Shown here one piece after another: positions 26,819-36,603 of a stretch of 64,000 nucleotides of DNA. The DNA is from Peribacillus simplex (lineage in GTDB: Bacteria > Bacillota > Bacilli > Bacillales > DSM-1321), in contig NZ_FTMX01000002.1 in NCBI RefSeq assembly GCF_900156045.1, forward strand, positions 1 through 64,000, read 5' to 3'. The notes below the pieces were generated by a model, which saw only the letters and a program-made list of their open reading frames with translations, had not been told where the DNA came from and searched no databases. Each line of letters starts with the position of its first letter. Positions within the stretch are counted from its first letter, which is position 1. A program made the translations under genes and the position numbers.

Positions 26819-26929
26819 TGTAAAATCCTTTCTAGATTCACCTAATTATATGAATTATTCAAGTATGTATTGTAACATAATTTGGGGTAATTATCGGAAT
26901 TACGCTTAACGACTAATATCGAAAATAGA

Positions 26930-26961
26930 AAAGACGAAGTGGTTTGCACCACTTCGTCTTT
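26930..26961 (-). terminator. Intrinsic terminator after rny
   Basis: AAAGACGAAGTGG and CCACTTCGTCTTT form a 13-bp stem with a 6-base loop, with T-rich sequence after the stem on the minus strand (CTTTTCTATTTT). Confidence 0.85.
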
Positions 26962-26970
26962 CATTTACAA

Positions 26971-28530
26971 TTATTTAGCGTATTCGACTGCTCTTGTTTC
27001 ACGGATGACCGTGACTTTTATATGACCTGGGTAATCGAGCTCTTCTTCAATCCTTTTCCGGATATCACGTGCGAGTCGATGGGCCGAAAGATCATCGATT
27101 TGTTCTGGTTTCACTAGAATCCGCACTTCTCGTCCGGCTTGAATCGCAAAAGATTTTTCCACTCCATCATAGGATTCGGAAATTTCCTCAAGTTTTTCAA
27201 GTCTTCTAATGTAATTTTCAAGCGTTTCACTTCTAGCTCCCGGTCTTGCAGCTGATAATGCATCAGCGGCAGCCACAAGCACTGATATGATGGAAGTTGG
27301 TTCCGTATCGCCATGATGTGAAGCGATGCTGTTAATGACAGTTGGATGCTCTTTATATTTGGTTGCTAATTCAACGCCAATTTCAACATGACTGCCTTCC
27401 ACTTCATGATCAATCGCTTTCCCAATATCATGCAATAAACCTGCACGGCGGGCAAGAACTTCATCCTCACCAAGCTCAGCTGCCAGTAAACCTGAAAGCT
27501 GGGCCACTTCAATTGAATGTTTAAGTACGTTTTGCCCATAACTGGTACGGAACTTCAAACGTCCTAGTATTTTGATGAGATCTGGATGGAGACCGTGAAC
27601 TCCAACTTCAAAAGTTGTTTGTTCACCAATTTCACGAATATGTTCGTCTACCTCACGTCTTGCTTTGTCAACCATTTCTTCAATGCGAGCCGGATGGATC
27701 CGTCCGTCCTGAACAAGTTTCTCAAGAGCCAAGCGTGCCGTTTCCCGTCTAATTGGATCGAATCCGGATAAAATGACAGCTTCAGGAGTATCATCAATAA
27801 TAAGGTCAATACCTGTTAGCGTTTCTAACGTCCGGATATTTCGTCCTTCACGTCCGATTATCCGTCCTTTCATTTCATCGTTTGGAAGATTTACTACAGA
27901 AACGGTGGTTTCTGCAACATGATCAGCCGCACAACGCTGAATGGCAAGAGAAAGGACTTCTTTTGCTTTTTTATCAGCTTCTTCTTTGGCACGGGTATCA
28001 CTTTCTTTAATCATAAGCGCTACATCGTGAGCCAGCTCGTTTTCCATTCGGTCGATAATGATTGCTTTAGCTTCTTCACGAGTTAAACCGGAAACACGTT
28101 CAAGCTCTGTTTGCTGCTTACGAACCGTCTCGTCCACTTTGCTTTCCATCTCTTCAATATGCTGTTGTCTTTGGTTTAGAGAATCTTCTTTTTTCTCCAA
28201 AAGGCTCTCACGTTTGTCTAACGTTTCATCCTTGCGGTCCAGATTCTCTTCTCTTTGCAATAACCGATTTTCTTGTTTTTGTAATTCGTTCCTTCTTTCA
28301 CGGGCTTCCCGATCCGAATCGGCACGAACTTTATGAATTTCATCTTTTGCTTCCAACAAGGCTTCTTTCTTAAGTGCTTCCGCTTCACGTTTCGCATCCT
28401 CAAGGATGTGTTCTGCAGAGCCCTTTGCCCCTGCTATTTTACTCTCAAATTTTGATTTGTGAATAAAATAACCAACAACTGCACCGACGATTAGGCCAAG
28501 CAAAGTGAAGATGATTGTCATGGGTTCCAT
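26971..28530 (-). CDS. rny: Ribonuclease Y
   Basis: A 519-residue RNase Y, the main membrane-bound endoribonuclease that starts mRNA decay in Firmicutes. Residues 5-25 are a transmembrane helix ([18 protein letters not shown]). Residues about 30-200 are a charged coiled coil. A KH domain ([10 protein letters not shown]) and an HD domain ([12 protein letters not shown], then LLHDIGKA with the metal-binding His-Asp) follow. The ATG at 28530 is set by GGGGAGG at 6-7 bases; an ORF reading from 28596 is too long. A near-consensus sigma-A promoter lies at 28664-28692. The partner YmcA (RicA) is encoded at 17670-18098. Confidence 0.97.
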   Translation of the reverse strand: MEPMTIIFTLLGLIVGAVVGYFIHKSKFESKIAGAKGSAEHILEDAKREAEALKKEALLEAKDEIHKVRADSDREARERRNELQKQENRLLQREENLDRKDETLDKRESLLEKKEDSLNQRQQHIEEMESKVDETVRKQQTELERVSGLTREEAKAIIIDRMENELAHDVALMIKESDTRAKEEADKKAKEVLSLAIQRCAADHVAETTVSVVNLPNDEMKGRIIGREGRNIRTLETLTGIDLIIDDTPEAVILSGFDPIRRETARLALEKLVQDGRIHPARIEEMVDKARREVDEHIREIGEQTTFEVGVHGLHPDLIKILGRLKFRTSYGQNVLKHSIEVAQLSGLLAAELGEDEVLARRAGLLHDIGKAIDHEVEGSHVEIGVELATKYKEHPTVINSIASHHGDTEPTSIISVLVAAADALSAARPGARSETLENYIRRLEKLEEISESYDGVEKSFAIQAGREVRILVKPEQIDDLSAHRLARDIRKRIEEELDYPGHIKVTVIRETRAVEYAK

Positions 28531-28663
28531 CGTTTCACCTCCCCTTGCTATGAACTTTTTACATAAAATGTTGAACTGTCGGCAAGTACATTGCACATAA
28601 ATTCAATATACAGCACTTAATTTTCAAAATTTTAGTTTGAAAAATTGTAAAATATACATATTA

Positions 28664-28692
28664 ATTGTATAGTTGAGAATTTTTATTGTCAA
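28664..28692 (-). promoter_or_regulatory. Sigma-A promoter of rny
   Basis: On the minus strand TTGACA (28692-28687), 17 bases, TACAAT (28669-28664): a near-perfect consensus. Transcription should start about 125 bases before the rny ATG. The 353-base gap 28531-28883 otherwise holds the recA terminator and no supported ORF. Confidence 0.75.
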
Positions 28693-28834
28693 GCGTTTGT
28701 CCCTTATGTATCAATGATTATTCAAGTTTTCTTTATATCAACCATCATAATCTACAGCATTCATTATGGAAGAAGTCTGTAAATCTGATTTCAATGCCAT
28801 TTAATCCGCTGAAAATTTCGCACTTTTCTCAAAA

Positions 28835-28880
28835 TATACATAAAAGGCCTAAGCGAACAAGCTTAGGCCTTTTATGTATA
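28835..28880 (-). terminator. Intrinsic terminator after recA
   Basis: TATACATAAAAGGCCTAAGC and its perfect 20-base complement enclose a 6-base loop right after the recA stop. The stem includes the U-rich end (CTTTTATGTATA). It may work in both directions. Confidence 0.85.
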
Positions 28881-28883
28881 TCA

Positions 28884-29930
28884 TTAATCAAGCAATTCAA
28901 AATGCTCTTCTGGTTCATTTTCTTCTGGCGGTAGTTCATGCTCTCCATCAAGATTATAGTGATCTCTGATTTTCTGAGAAATTTCCTTAGCGATATCCTG
29001 GTTTTCTTTCAAGAACAGCTTCGCATTTTCGCGACCTTGTCCGACACGCTCTTCATTGTATGAATACCACGAGCCGCTTTTAAGGACGATATCAAGATCT
29101 GCACCCATATCGATTATTTCACCTTCTTGTGAAATCCCTTGACCATACATGATGTCAACCTCTGCTTGACGGAATGGTGGAGCAACCTTGTTTTTTACAA
29201 CCTTGATTTTCGTTTTATTACCGACGATTTCATTACCTTGTTTTAATTGTTCCGCACGGCGCACTTCCAGACGAACAGTTGAATAGAACTTCAATGCCCG
29301 GCCTCCCGGAGTCGTTTCCGGATTCCCAAACATAACACCGATTTTTTCACGGACTTGGTTGATGAAAATGGCAATGGTATTTGATTTATTAATGGAACCA
29401 GACAGTTTTCTAAGTGCCTGAGACATCATTCGGGCTTGAAGACCCATATGGGAATCTCCCATTTCGCCTTCGATTTCAGCTTTAGGAACAAGTGCTGCCA
29501 CCGAGTCAATGACAATGATATCCACCGCTCCACTTCGAACTAACGCTTCAGCAATCTCTAAGGCTTGTTCACCCGTATCAGGCTGTGAAAGCAGTAACTC
29601 ATCGATATTCACACCAAGTTTTTCTGAATATGCTGGATCTAAAGCATGCTCGGCATCAATGAATGCAGCCGTGCCGCCAGTCTTTTGTACCTCTGCAATA
29701 GCATGTAATGCAACAGTCGTTTTACCGGAGCTTTCAGGTCCATATATCTCAATGACCCGGCCTCTTGGATATCCGCCCACTCCCAATGCTACGTCCAATG
29801 CTAAAGAACCGCTTGAAATCGTTGAAATCCTACGATCAGACTGTTCCCCAAGTTTCATAATGGAACCTTTACCAAATTGTTTTTCAATTTGTTTTAACGC
29901 CATATCTAAAGCCGCTTGACGATCACTCAC
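28884..29930 (-). CDS. recA: Recombinase RecA
   Basis: A 348-residue RecA with Walker [10 protein letters not shown] at 64-72, the VIDSVAAL Walker B, loop L1/L2 sequences ([12 protein letters not shown] and [12 protein letters not shown]) and a short acidic C-terminal tail. It forms filaments on single-stranded DNA for homologous recombination and triggers LexA self-cleavage in the SOS response. The start codon is GTG at 29930 with GGAGGA 7 bases before it. Promoter and LexA box lie at 30038-30089. No intein or interruption is present. It follows cinA, the usual order. Confidence 0.98.
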   Translation of the reverse strand: MSDRQAALDMALKQIEKQFGKGSIMKLGEQSDRRISTISSGSLALDVALGVGGYPRGRVIEIYGPESSGKTTVALHAIAEVQKTGGTAAFIDAEHALDPAYSEKLGVNIDELLLSQPDTGEQALEIAEALVRSGAVDIIVIDSVAALVPKAEIEGEMGDSHMGLQARMMSQALRKLSGSINKSNTIAIFINQVREKIGVMFGNPETTPGGRALKFYSTVRLEVRRAEQLKQGNEIVGNKTKIKVVKNKVAPPFRQAEVDIMYGQGISQEGEIIDMGADLDIVLKSGSWYSYNEERVGQGRENAKLFLKENQDIAKEISQKIRDHYNLDGEHELPPEENEPEEHFELLD

Positions 29931-30037
29931 TCAATTTCCTCCTCTATATTCAAATAATCGGCTGCCCGATTAAAGGTGTACTTACGTTAGCAATTATTTG
30001 AGATCAAGGTTTGTACCCTGTCTCAAAACCTATCTTT

Positions 30038-30066
30038 ACTATATACTCTTTTTACAATTTTGCCAA
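30038..30066 (-). promoter_or_regulatory. Sigma-A promoter of recA
   Basis: On the minus strand TTGGCA (30066-30061), 17 bases, TATAGT (30043-30038). It lies about 105 bases before the recA start codon, and the LexA box is immediately upstream of the -35. The 349-base gap 29931-30279 holds this, the LexA box and the cinA terminator. Confidence 0.75.
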
Positions 30067-30075
30067 GCAAAAAGT

Positions 30076-30089
30076 CGAACATTCATTCG
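30076..30089 (-). promoter_or_regulatory. LexA (SOS/Cheo) box of recA
   Basis: Minus-strand CGAATGAATGTTCG fits the Gram-positive SOS operator CGAACnnnnGTTCG with one change in one half-site. A similar half-site change is remembered from the B. subtilis recA box. It sits directly upstream of the recA -35 element. Confidence 0.75.
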
Positions 30090-30246
30090 TTTTTTTCTTT
30101 CGGGATATTCTTTGTAAAAAAGCGTTTTATCTAAAGGAAATCTCCATTTCGTTTCACTTACTCCCTCAAAAAAACATTTTCATTGAATTAACTTTTTTCT
30201 TTTTTTCCCTATTTTTCAAGAAACAAACTTCTAAAAACAAAATAAA

Positions 30247-30272
30247 AAGCAGAGCTGTAAAAAGCTCTGCTT
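30247..30272 (-). terminator. Intrinsic terminator after cinA
   Basis: AAGCAGAGCT and AGCTCTGCTT form a 10-bp stem with a 6-base loop; TTTTATTTTG follows on the minus strand. It starts 8 bases after the cinA stop. Confidence 0.85.
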
Positions 30273-30279
30273 ATAGCGT

Positions 30280-31512
30280 TTATAAATCCCTTAATAGGTA
30301 ATGGCAGCCGTATTTCACACTCCGAATACGGTTTTGCGCCCTGCTTCCTGAAAGATTCAACTCCTTGAAATGAGTGTTTCCATCCCGATAGGAAATGCCA
30401 ATAAATACTGTACCTACAGGCTTGCCTTCTTGTTCATCCGGCCCTGCAACGCCCGTAAAGCTTATGCCTACATCCGCATCGAGCTTGCTCCGGACATTAG
30501 AGGCCATTTCCATAGCACACTCACCGCTGACCACCCCATACTCGGATATGGTATCATCACTGACGCCGAGGACATTGGACTTCGCATCATTCGTATAGCA
30601 GACAATCCCGCCTTTGAAGACTTTACCGGCGCCAGGGATGGTTGTCAGCTGTTCTTGGAACATCCCTCCGGTCAAGCTTTCAGCTGCCGCAATTGAAAGC
30701 TTGCGGACCGTTAATTCTTTTACAAGTTCCTTTATTAGCGAAGTATTATCACTTCCATAATGGAACTTGCCGACCCTGCTAAGAATTTCTTTTTCCGCTT
30801 CCAATATAAGCTCTTCGCATTTTTCTTTAGATGAGTCTTTAGCGGTGATCCTTAACGTCACTTCCCCTTCGGCTGCCAGAGGGGCAATTGTCGGATTCGT
30901 TTGATTGACAAGGAGATCTTCAATCACCGTTTCCAGTTCGGCTTCACCTATACCGTAGAACCGTAGAACCTTGGAATCGATCCGTTCATGCTTTTCCAAT
31001 TTACTCATGATCTTTTCATAACCATAACTTAAAAACATCGGCTCCATTTCACTTGGCGGTCCAGGTAGAAGCATATATGTAATCCCAGATTTGGACAAGA
31101 CCATTCCCGGTGCCATTCCATGATCGTTTGCCAACACTTCACTGCCTTCTAAGACAAGGGCCTGCTTTTTGTTGTTTTCCGTCATCGGACGTTCCCGTTT
31201 TTGGAAGTAAGCTTCAATGGATTGCAAAGCTTCATCATTAAAAACGAGCTTTTTCCCTATATGGCGGGCAATCGTTTCTTTCGTCAAATCATCTTTGGTA
31301 GGACCAAGTCCACCGGTAAAAACAATCAAGTTCGCCCTTGATTCAGCAATTTCTATGGCTTGTTGTAAACGGCGGTCGTTATCCCCGACCACAGTATGGT
31401 AAAAAACGTTGATCCCCATTTCCGCAAACTGCTGCGATAAGAATCTTCCATTAGTGTTATTGATTTGCCCTAAAAGAAGCTCTGAGCCCACTGCAATGAT
31501 TTCTGCATCCAT
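30280..31512 (-). CDS. cinA: CinA family protein (competence/damage-inducible)
   Basis: A 410-residue CinA. The N-terminal MoaB-like molybdopterin-binding domain starts MDAEIIAVGSELLLGQINNTN and has FTGGLGPTKDDLT. The C-terminal domain has AAAESLTGGMFQEQLT and SFTGVAGP and in characterised members is a nicotinamide-mononucleotide deamidase; N-terminal domains can hydrolyse ADP-ribose. In bacilli and streptococci it accompanies recA and is competence-linked. The ATG at 31512 is chosen for the family start; GGTGG lies about 9 bases upstream. It is 22 bases after pgsA and ends before the recA promoter in its own terminator. Confidence 0.94.
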   Translation of the reverse strand: MDAEIIAVGSELLLGQINNTNGRFLSQQFAEMGINVFYHTVVGDNDRRLQQAIEIAESRANLIVFTGGLGPTKDDLTKETIARHIGKKLVFNDEALQSIEAYFQKRERPMTENNKKQALVLEGSEVLANDHGMAPGMVLSKSGITYMLLPGPPSEMEPMFLSYGYEKIMSKLEKHERIDSKVLRFYGIGEAELETVIEDLLVNQTNPTIAPLAAEGEVTLRITAKDSSKEKCEELILEAEKEILSRVGKFHYGSDNTSLIKELVKELTVRKLSIAAAESLTGGMFQEQLTTIPGAGKVFKGGIVCYTNDAKSNVLGVSDDTISEYGVVSGECAMEMASNVRSKLDADVGISFTGVAGPDEQEGKPVGTVFIGISYRDGNTHFKELNLSGSRAQNRIRSVKYGCHYLLRDL

Positions 31513-31534
31513 CTTTTCAAAACCACCATTCGTT

Positions 31535-32119
31535 TTACTTTGAATTAACAAATACTTCTTTGTTTTTTATAAAATAATCCAAACCTGACCAGATTGTAAA
31601 GATTAATGCAATCCATAATGCGATATTTGCAAAAGGAAGTGAAATGAGGGCAAATGGAAGGTTATGCAGCAATAAAGCCGAAATGGAAACAATTTGTGCC
31701 CATGTTTTAATTTTTCCAAGCTGGTTCGCTGCTACCACTTCCCCAGTACCCGCTAACACCAAACGCAATCCGGTGACTGCAAACTCGCGACTTATGATCA
31801 CGATGGCAATCCAAGATTGACCGTACATTAAATCTAGATCAACCAAAACGATTAAGGCAGCCGAAACCAGAAGTTTATCAGCCAATGGATCTAAAAATTT
31901 CCCTAAATCAGTAATCATATTATATTTTCTGGCAAAATGGCCATCGATCCAATCCGTAGTGGAAGCGATAATAAAGAGGATGGCTCCAGCCAGGTGTGCC
32001 ACTGGCAAACTGTATTCTCCCCAAGTTAGCGTCCCCCATGAAAAAGGAACGAGCATGATGATTAAAAATACAGGTATTAAACAGATTCTTGCTACTGTAA
32101 TCTTATTAGGCAGATTCAA
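31535..32119 (-). CDS. pgsA: Phosphatidylglycerophosphate synthase PgsA
   Basis: A 194-residue CDP-diacylglycerol-glycerol-3-phosphate phosphatidyltransferase with about six membrane helices. The CDP-alcohol transferase signature DG(x)2AR(x)8G(x)3D(x)3D is complete in DWIDGHFARKYN...GKFLDPLAD. It makes phosphatidylglycerophosphate, the precursor of phosphatidylglycerol and cardiolipin, and is essential. The start is TTG at 32119: GGAGG is 8 bases upstream and the protein then begins MNLPNKITVARI, like its relatives. It lies upstream of cinA and after the ymfM terminator. Confidence 0.96.
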   Translation of the reverse strand: MNLPNKITVARICLIPVFLIIMLVPFSWGTLTWGEYSLPVAHLAGAILFIIASTTDWIDGHFARKYNMITDLGKFLDPLADKLLVSAALIVLVDLDLMYGQSWIAIVIISREFAVTGLRLVLAGTGEVVAANQLGKIKTWAQIVSISALLLHNLPFALISLPFANIALWIALIFTIWSGLDYFIKNKEVFVNSK

Positions 32120-32263
32120 AACTTTTACCTCCAAAATTTACGCCTGCCATTCGGGCAATGCGTCTTAGACTAAAATAATGCTTATATGTATAATTTAACT
32201 CAAAATCCAATCTTATATGCCGGGTAAACCATTTCACGCCGCCTTACTATTAAATAGAGCAAA

Positions 32264-32288
32264 AATAGTCATCTATAAGATGACTATT
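32264..32288 (-). terminator. Intrinsic terminator at the end of ymfM
   Basis: AATAGTCATC and GATGACTATT pair around TATAA, and TTTTTGC follows on the minus strand. The first arm overlaps the ymfM stop codon (32284-32286). Confidence 0.7.
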
Positions 32289-33183
32289 CGGCTTTCGTAA
32301 ATTGTATCGTAACCAATTGCGTATTCACTTCAGTCGGTGAAATGGAATACTCCAGCTTCTCATCATTCACATAAATCTCAGTTTCATATGCTCTGCCTAT
32401 ATTGATGACAGCTTCTTTCTCATTGGTGAAATCAATTTCCTGGCTTTTGTCCTTGTCGATAGTGCCCTGGAAAAGTAATTTACCTTCACCATTTTTAATG
32501 CCTACCCATGGTGAGCCTTTGGAGGTCACCTTTAATTTAAAGGTATCGGTATTTTTTAATTCATACGTACTATTTTTACCGCTGGAACTGGTGACGGCAA
32601 GTTTTTGCTCTTTCTTTTCATCTTTGACAACTGCATCATCTTCATTCTTCTCATCAGATGAATCCGATTTTTCTTCATTCTGTTTTTGGTCTGCATTCTC
32701 TTTTTCTTCGTTAAACCCATCACTTTTATTGTAGCCCACGGCTTCATTCTCTTTAGCGTTCTTTTTGTCATCATTATCCGGGTTACTCATATAGTTCGAT
32801 ACCAGCACCCAAATCAATATGGCAGCACCAATTACTAAAACGACAGCCAATATCTTCGGTAACATTTCTACAACCTTCGAATCCCCTGCCGGTATCGTTT
32901 TTCTGGATTGGACCCTTGAAAGCTGTTCTGGCAATTCCTCGCTATAGACCGATGGTATTTCACTCTTATATTGTTCGAAAATCTCATCCGAATCCAGTCT
33001 GACCGCTTCACAATATTGCTTTATGAATGCACGTACATAGAACTTTCCAGGCATCATGCTGTAATTTCCCTCTTCAATGCCAATGAGGTAACGCTTTTGA
33101 ATCTTAGTTAATTCCTGCAAATCATCCAAGCTAAGACCTTTGGCTTCCCTAGCTTCCTTTAATCGATTACCTAACTCAGTCAA
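32284..33183 (-). CDS. ymfM: RodZ-like protein YmfM (HTH, membrane, DUF4115)
   Basis: A 299-residue protein: an N-terminal HTH_25-type helix-turn-helix (residues 1-70, LGNRLKEAREAKGLSLDDLQ), a transmembrane helix at about 109-131 (MLPKILAVVLVIGAAILIWV), a Lys/Glu/Asp-rich flexible linker to about 205, and a C-terminal DUF4115 beta domain outside the cell. RodZ anchors MreB to the membrane and keeps rod shape. The start is TTG at 33183 with AGGTG 6-7 bases upstream; the ORF's GTG overlaps that site. It is in the ymf cluster between ymfK and pgsA. Confidence 0.9.
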   Translation of the reverse strand: MTELGNRLKEAREAKGLSLDDLQELTKIQKRYLIGIEEGNYSMMPGKFYVRAFIKQYCEAVRLDSDEIFEQYKSEIPSVYSEELPEQLSRVQSRKTIPAGDSKVVEMLPKILAVVLVIGAAILIWVLVSNYMSNPDNDDKKNAKENEAVGYNKSDGFNEEKENADQKQNEEKSDSSDEKNEDDAVVKDEKKEQKLAVTSSSGKNSTYELKNTDTFKLKVTSKGSPWVGIKNGEGKLLFQGTIDKDKSQEIDFTNEKEAVINIGRAYETEIYVNDEKLEYSISPTEVNTQLVTIQFTKAE

Positions 33184-33200
33184 ATAAAACACCTGCCATT

Positions 33201-33992
33201 TTAAAAGTCAAAGGAACCAAAATCGGACCCTGAAAACTGGTCTTTTTGGTCGACAACTTCATATGTTATTTCTTCTTCAGGATTGTTTCGCAATTCAATA
33301 ATATAATCAAAGTCGTCAAGGGTATACTCCGTATTTTGGACAAAGACATCCGGATGTTCGATTACTTTGACAGCATCAAGCCTCATGATTTCGCGAATCA
33401 ATTGCCAATGACGCTCATTTGCACGGCGAGTGGAAACAATTCCATCTAAAATGAACAAATTATCATTATTATATTCATCCTCAATTAGCTGACTGCGGAT
33501 AGTCTGCTTTAAAAGGGTCGATGACACAAACAACCATCTCTTATTAGCACATACACTCGAGGCTACGATAGATTCAGTTTTCCCGACACGAGGCATCCCT
33601 CGTATCCCAATTAATTTATGACCTTCCTGTTTAAATAGCTCGGCCAGGAAATCGACAAGCAAGCCTAGTTCATCACGAACAAACCTAAAGGTGTTTTTCT
33701 CATCGGCATCGCGTTGAATATAACGTCCATGCCTGACTGCGAGGCGATCACGCAATTTAGGTTCCCTAAGCTTAATGACCTTAATCGTATCCATCGTACG
33801 GAGGATTGACTCGAATCTTTCTATATTACGGCTGTCTTTCGCCAACAAAAGTAAACCACGCCTGCCTTCATCGACCCCGTTGATGGTGATGATATTAATG
33901 GAAAGCATACCCAGAAGGGAAGAAATATCCCCTAATAAACCAGGACGGTTGACTTGAATTTCATATTCAAAATACCATTCTTTATTATCCAC
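33201..33992 (-). CDS. ymfK: YmfK family protein (DUF3388)
   Basis: A 263-residue conserved Bacillaceae protein. The N-terminal 75 residues look like an ACT-type domain (WYFEYEIQVNRPGLLGDISSLLGML). The rest, from about residue 110, resembles a P-loop-like region (LIGIRGMPRVGKTES at about 130-145) but the function is unknown. Length and sequence match YmfK of B. subtilis. It lies 17 bases upstream of ymfM, so the two are probably co-transcribed. Confidence 0.85.
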   Translation of the reverse strand: MDNKEWYFEYEIQVNRPGLLGDISSLLGMLSINIITINGVDEGRRGLLLLAKDSRNIERFESILRTMDTIKVIKLREPKLRDRLAVRHGRYIQRDADEKNTFRFVRDELGLLVDFLAELFKQEGHKLIGIRGMPRVGKTESIVASSVCANKRWLFVSSTLLKQTIRSQLIEDEYNNDNLFILDGIVSTRRANERHWQLIREIMRLDAVKVIEHPDVFVQNTEYTLDDFDYIIELRNNPEEEITYEVVDQKDQFSGSDFGSFDF

Positions 33993-34183
33993 GATAACAC
34001 TCCTTAAGCCTAAAAGTCTTTACCCTCTCAGGGGCAAAAAACTTATCCATCGTAAATTTTCAAGGTCTGAACACTTTAATATTAATTGTCTAGCTTCTAT
34101 AATATAGCATTTCGTGATAAGTTAAAAGGAAAAACCCTAGAAAAATATTCATTTTTATATAAGGGGATAAATAGTCATCCACT

Positions 34184-34230
34184 TCAATCCAAAAGGCCCT
34201 GTTAATTAATAACAGGGCCTTTTGGATTGA
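34184..34230 (-). terminator. Long perfect terminator after ymfJ
   Basis: TCAATCCAAAAGGCCCTGTTA and its complement form a perfect 21-bp stem with a 5-base loop directly after the ymfJ stop. On the minus strand the second arm contains CTTTTGGATTGA as the T-tract. It is likely bidirectional. Confidence 0.8.
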
Positions 34231-34234
34231 TATT

Positions 34235-34492
34235 TTACTTCGTTGCATTGTTCTCGACTAACTTGACCATGACGCTTGCCATGGCATGCTTTTCTTCATC
34301 GCTTGCGACCGACCAAAGATCAGCAAGCACTTTCTCTTGATCATTCTGGGGCTCAACCTGATTAGCCAGGTAATCACCGATTTCGAAAGCCAAGTTGTTA
34401 ACAGCACCTTCTGACAAACCTTGTTGTTCACCTTGATTTAATCTGTCGCCTAAGAAATTTTTCCATTGATCCCAATTGTCCAGTACAGACAT
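34235..34492 (-). CDS. ymfJ: DUF3243 family protein YmfJ
   Basis: An 85-residue helical protein of the DUF3243 family (MSVLDNWDQWKNFLGDRLNQ start; central DYLANQVEPQNDQEKVL). No activity is known. AAGGGTGACC lies about 8 bases before the ATG. It sits between ymfI and ymfK as in B. subtilis and is followed by a long perfect terminator, so ymfF-H-I-J may form a unit separate from ymfK-ymfM. Confidence 0.9.
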   Translation of the reverse strand: MSVLDNWDQWKNFLGDRLNQGEQQGLSEGAVNNLAFEIGDYLANQVEPQNDQEKVLADLWSVASDEEKHAMASVMVKLVENNATK

Positions 34493-34571
34493 GAATGGTC
34501 ACCCTTTCCTTCAAAATAGTACATAGATATTTTGTGAAGGAACCGATAAAATTATACATGTCTAAAAAAAA

Positions 34572-35297
34572 TCATGTGTACCATCCGCCATTTACGCCTA
34601 AAATTTGCCCGGTTATATAAGACGACTTGTCGGAAAGCAAATAGTATACGGCCTCGGCGACTTCTTTGGAATGCCCCATCCTGCCCATCGGGATATCGCC
34701 TTTGATGATCTCCAGATCTTCCGCACTGAATGATTCGAGCATGGAAGTGGAAATCGCACCGGGGGCAACGGCATTCACCCGGATCCCATTGAGCGATACC
34801 TCTTTGCTAAGTGCCTTGATAAAAGCATTTTGACTGCCCTTGACCATAGAATATAATACTTCACAAGATGCACCTGTCTGCCCCCAAATCGATGTGACCG
34901 CAACGATGGCAGCCTGTTCTTGGTACATAAGCTTTGGAAGCAGTTCCTTTGTTAATTGGAAAGGGCTCGTTACATGCAGCTGGACCATTTCATTAACGAT
35001 TGTCTCATCCATGTCCGATATAAGCCCATAATAGCTATTGCCACTATTAAGGACGATTGCATGGAGGGCAAAAATATTTTCCGCCAATTTCTTGTATCCA
35101 TCCGCTGCAGCCAAATCCGCTTGAACAGGAATAAGTTCGACTTGATGAGGCTTCAGTTCTTCAATCAGTTCAAGTATCGCTTCTTCATTGCTGTTATAAT
35201 GTAAATAAAGTGAGTAACTCTCCTCGGCGAGCTTTATTGCGATTTCCCTGCCGATTCCTCCGCTGGCTCCAGTAATAAGGGCAAAACGTTTCCCCAC
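34572..35297 (-). CDS. ymfI: SDR protein YmfI, EF-P 5-aminopentanone reductase
   Basis: A 241-residue short-chain dehydrogenase: TGASGGIG at residues 9-16, NSGNSYYG (replacing the usual NNAG), the catalytic Ser in VTSIWG and Tyr/Lys in YSMVK. In B. subtilis YmfI is reported to reduce the 5-aminopentanone group on Lys32 of elongation factor P to 5-aminopentanol. The neighbouring M16-type proteins YmfF and YmfH belong to the same modification pathway. It starts 19 bases after the ymfH stop in the same operon. Confidence 0.9.
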   Translation of the reverse strand: MGKRFALITGASGGIGREIAIKLAEESYSLYLHYNSNEEAILELIEELKPHQVELIPVQADLAAADGYKKLAENIFALHAIVLNSGNSYYGLISDMDETIVNEMVQLHVTSPFQLTKELLPKLMYQEQAAIVAVTSIWGQTGASCEVLYSMVKGSQNAFIKALSKEVSLNGIRVNAVAPGAISTSMLESFSAEDLEIIKGDIPMGRMGHSKEVAEAVYYLLSDKSSYITGQILGVNGGWYT

Positions 35298-35316
35298 ATT
35301 GCCGCCCCCCTTTATA

Positions 35317-36603
35317 TTATTTAGGAAGTACCTGGCAGACAGTCATCCGTTGATCGGATATTAAGTCCTTGGCGATCTCCCTGATATCTTCGATCGTTAG
35401 TTTTTCCAATACCGATACAACATCGAACAAGTTCATATCATTGAATGCATATCTGGTGAATTGATTCGCTATATATTCCGGCGAATTCAGGGAACGAAGG
35501 AAAGAACCGATTTTTTTCTTGATTGTCCTTTGCAGGCTTTCTTCATTCAGTCCGGTTCCTGCTTTTGATTTTTGCAGGATAGCAAATAAAGACTCCGTCA
35601 ACTCATCAGGTTTGGCACTGTCCCCGCCAATTAACGCAAACCCAAAGCCTTGTTCCTGTGTATAATCATAAGAGAAGCTTTGATCGATCAACCCTTCCTC
35701 ATATAGCTCCTCATGTAAAGGTGAACTCTTGCCAAACAGCATTTCCAAATAAATATTGGTCGCCAATTCCCTTTTCAAAAGCTGTAAACCGGATTGTTGC
35801 ACATTGATGGCCTTGATGCCCAGCATCACTTTTGGTGTCTGGACATTCATCCTTAAGACTTCTTTATCCTTGGCAACGCCTTCCGGCTCTTCGTCAAATT
35901 TACGTTCCACTGCAGGTTGTTCGTTGTACCCTTTATTATTTTGATTATCCCGAATCAGTTTCATGGTGCTTTCGACATCTACCGGTCCTACAACGAATAG
36001 GAGCATGTTGCTAGGATGGTAAAACGTATTATAACATTCGTAAAGCATATCTTTCGTAATATCCGCAATCGATTCCACAGTTCCGGCAATATCGATTTTC
36101 ACTGGGTGTTGATGATACATATTGGCTATCGTACCGAAATATAATCGCCAGTCTGAATTATCATCATACATATTGATTTCCTGCCCAATGATTCCTTTTT
36201 CCTTCTCTACCGTCTTTTCCGAAAAGTAAGGATCCTGGACAAAGTCGATTAATGTAGTTAGATTCCTATCGAAATCGGACGTGCTGGAAAATAAATATGC
36301 TGTACGGGTGAAAGAAGTAAAGGCATTTGCAGATGCGCCCTGCTTTGAAAATTGCTGAAAAACATCACCATCTTCCTTTTCAAATAGCTTATGTTCAAGA
36401 AAATGGGCGATCCCATCAGGTACTTTAGAAAATTCCGTTCCATTCAATGGTTTGAAATGGTTGTCGATTGAACCATAATTCGTCGTGAAAGTCGCAAATG
36501 ATTTATTGAACCCACTTTTCGGAAGAATATATACTTCGAGACCATTATCCATTTTTTCATGGAAAAGTTCTTCTTTCAATTGAGTGAATGTTATTTTTTC
36601 CAT
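35317..36603 (-). CDS. ymfH: M16 family peptidase-like protein YmfH
   Basis: A 428-residue insulinase/M16 protein with the inverted zinc motif HFLEH at about 67-71 followed by the second ligand Glu about 75 residues later (KEKGIIGQEINMY). Probable partner of YmfF in a heterodimeric peptidase-like unit; both are implicated in EF-P 5-aminopentanol modification. The ATG at 36603 overlaps the ymfF stop (ATGA-type, 1-base shift) and gives the same N-terminus as relatives. A GTG one codon upstream has slightly better spacing to GGAGG, so the start is not certain. Confidence 0.92.
   Translation of the reverse strand: MEKITFTQLKEELFHEKMDNGLEVYILPKSGFNKSFATFTTNYGSIDNHFKPLNGTEFSKVPDGIAHFLEHKLFEKEDGDVFQQFSKQGASANAFTSFTRTAYLFSSTSDFDRNLTTLIDFVQDPYFSEKTVEKEKGIIGQEINMYDDNSDWRLYFGTIANMYHQHPVKIDIAGTVESIADITKDMLYECYNTFYHPSNMLLFVVGPVDVESTMKLIRDNQNNKGYNEQPAVERKFDEEPEGVAKDKEVLRMNVQTPKVMLGIKAINVQQSGLQLLKRELATNIYLEMLFGKSSPLHEELYEEGLIDQSFSYDYTQEQGFGFALIGGDSAKPDELTESLFAILQKSKAGTGLNEESLQRTIKKKIGSFLRSLNSPEYIANQFTRYAFNDMNLFDVVSVLEKLTIEDIREIAKDLISDQRMTVCQVLPK

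Noticed and set aside
28686-28934. 82-codon plus-strand ORF over the recA terminator
   Set aside because: AT-rich, crosses the terminator and the end of recA, no ribosome site.
30011-30301. 96-codon plus-strand ORF upstream of recA
   Set aside because: Phe/Lys-rich product of an AT-rich promoter region; it runs over the recA promoter, LexA box and cinA terminator.
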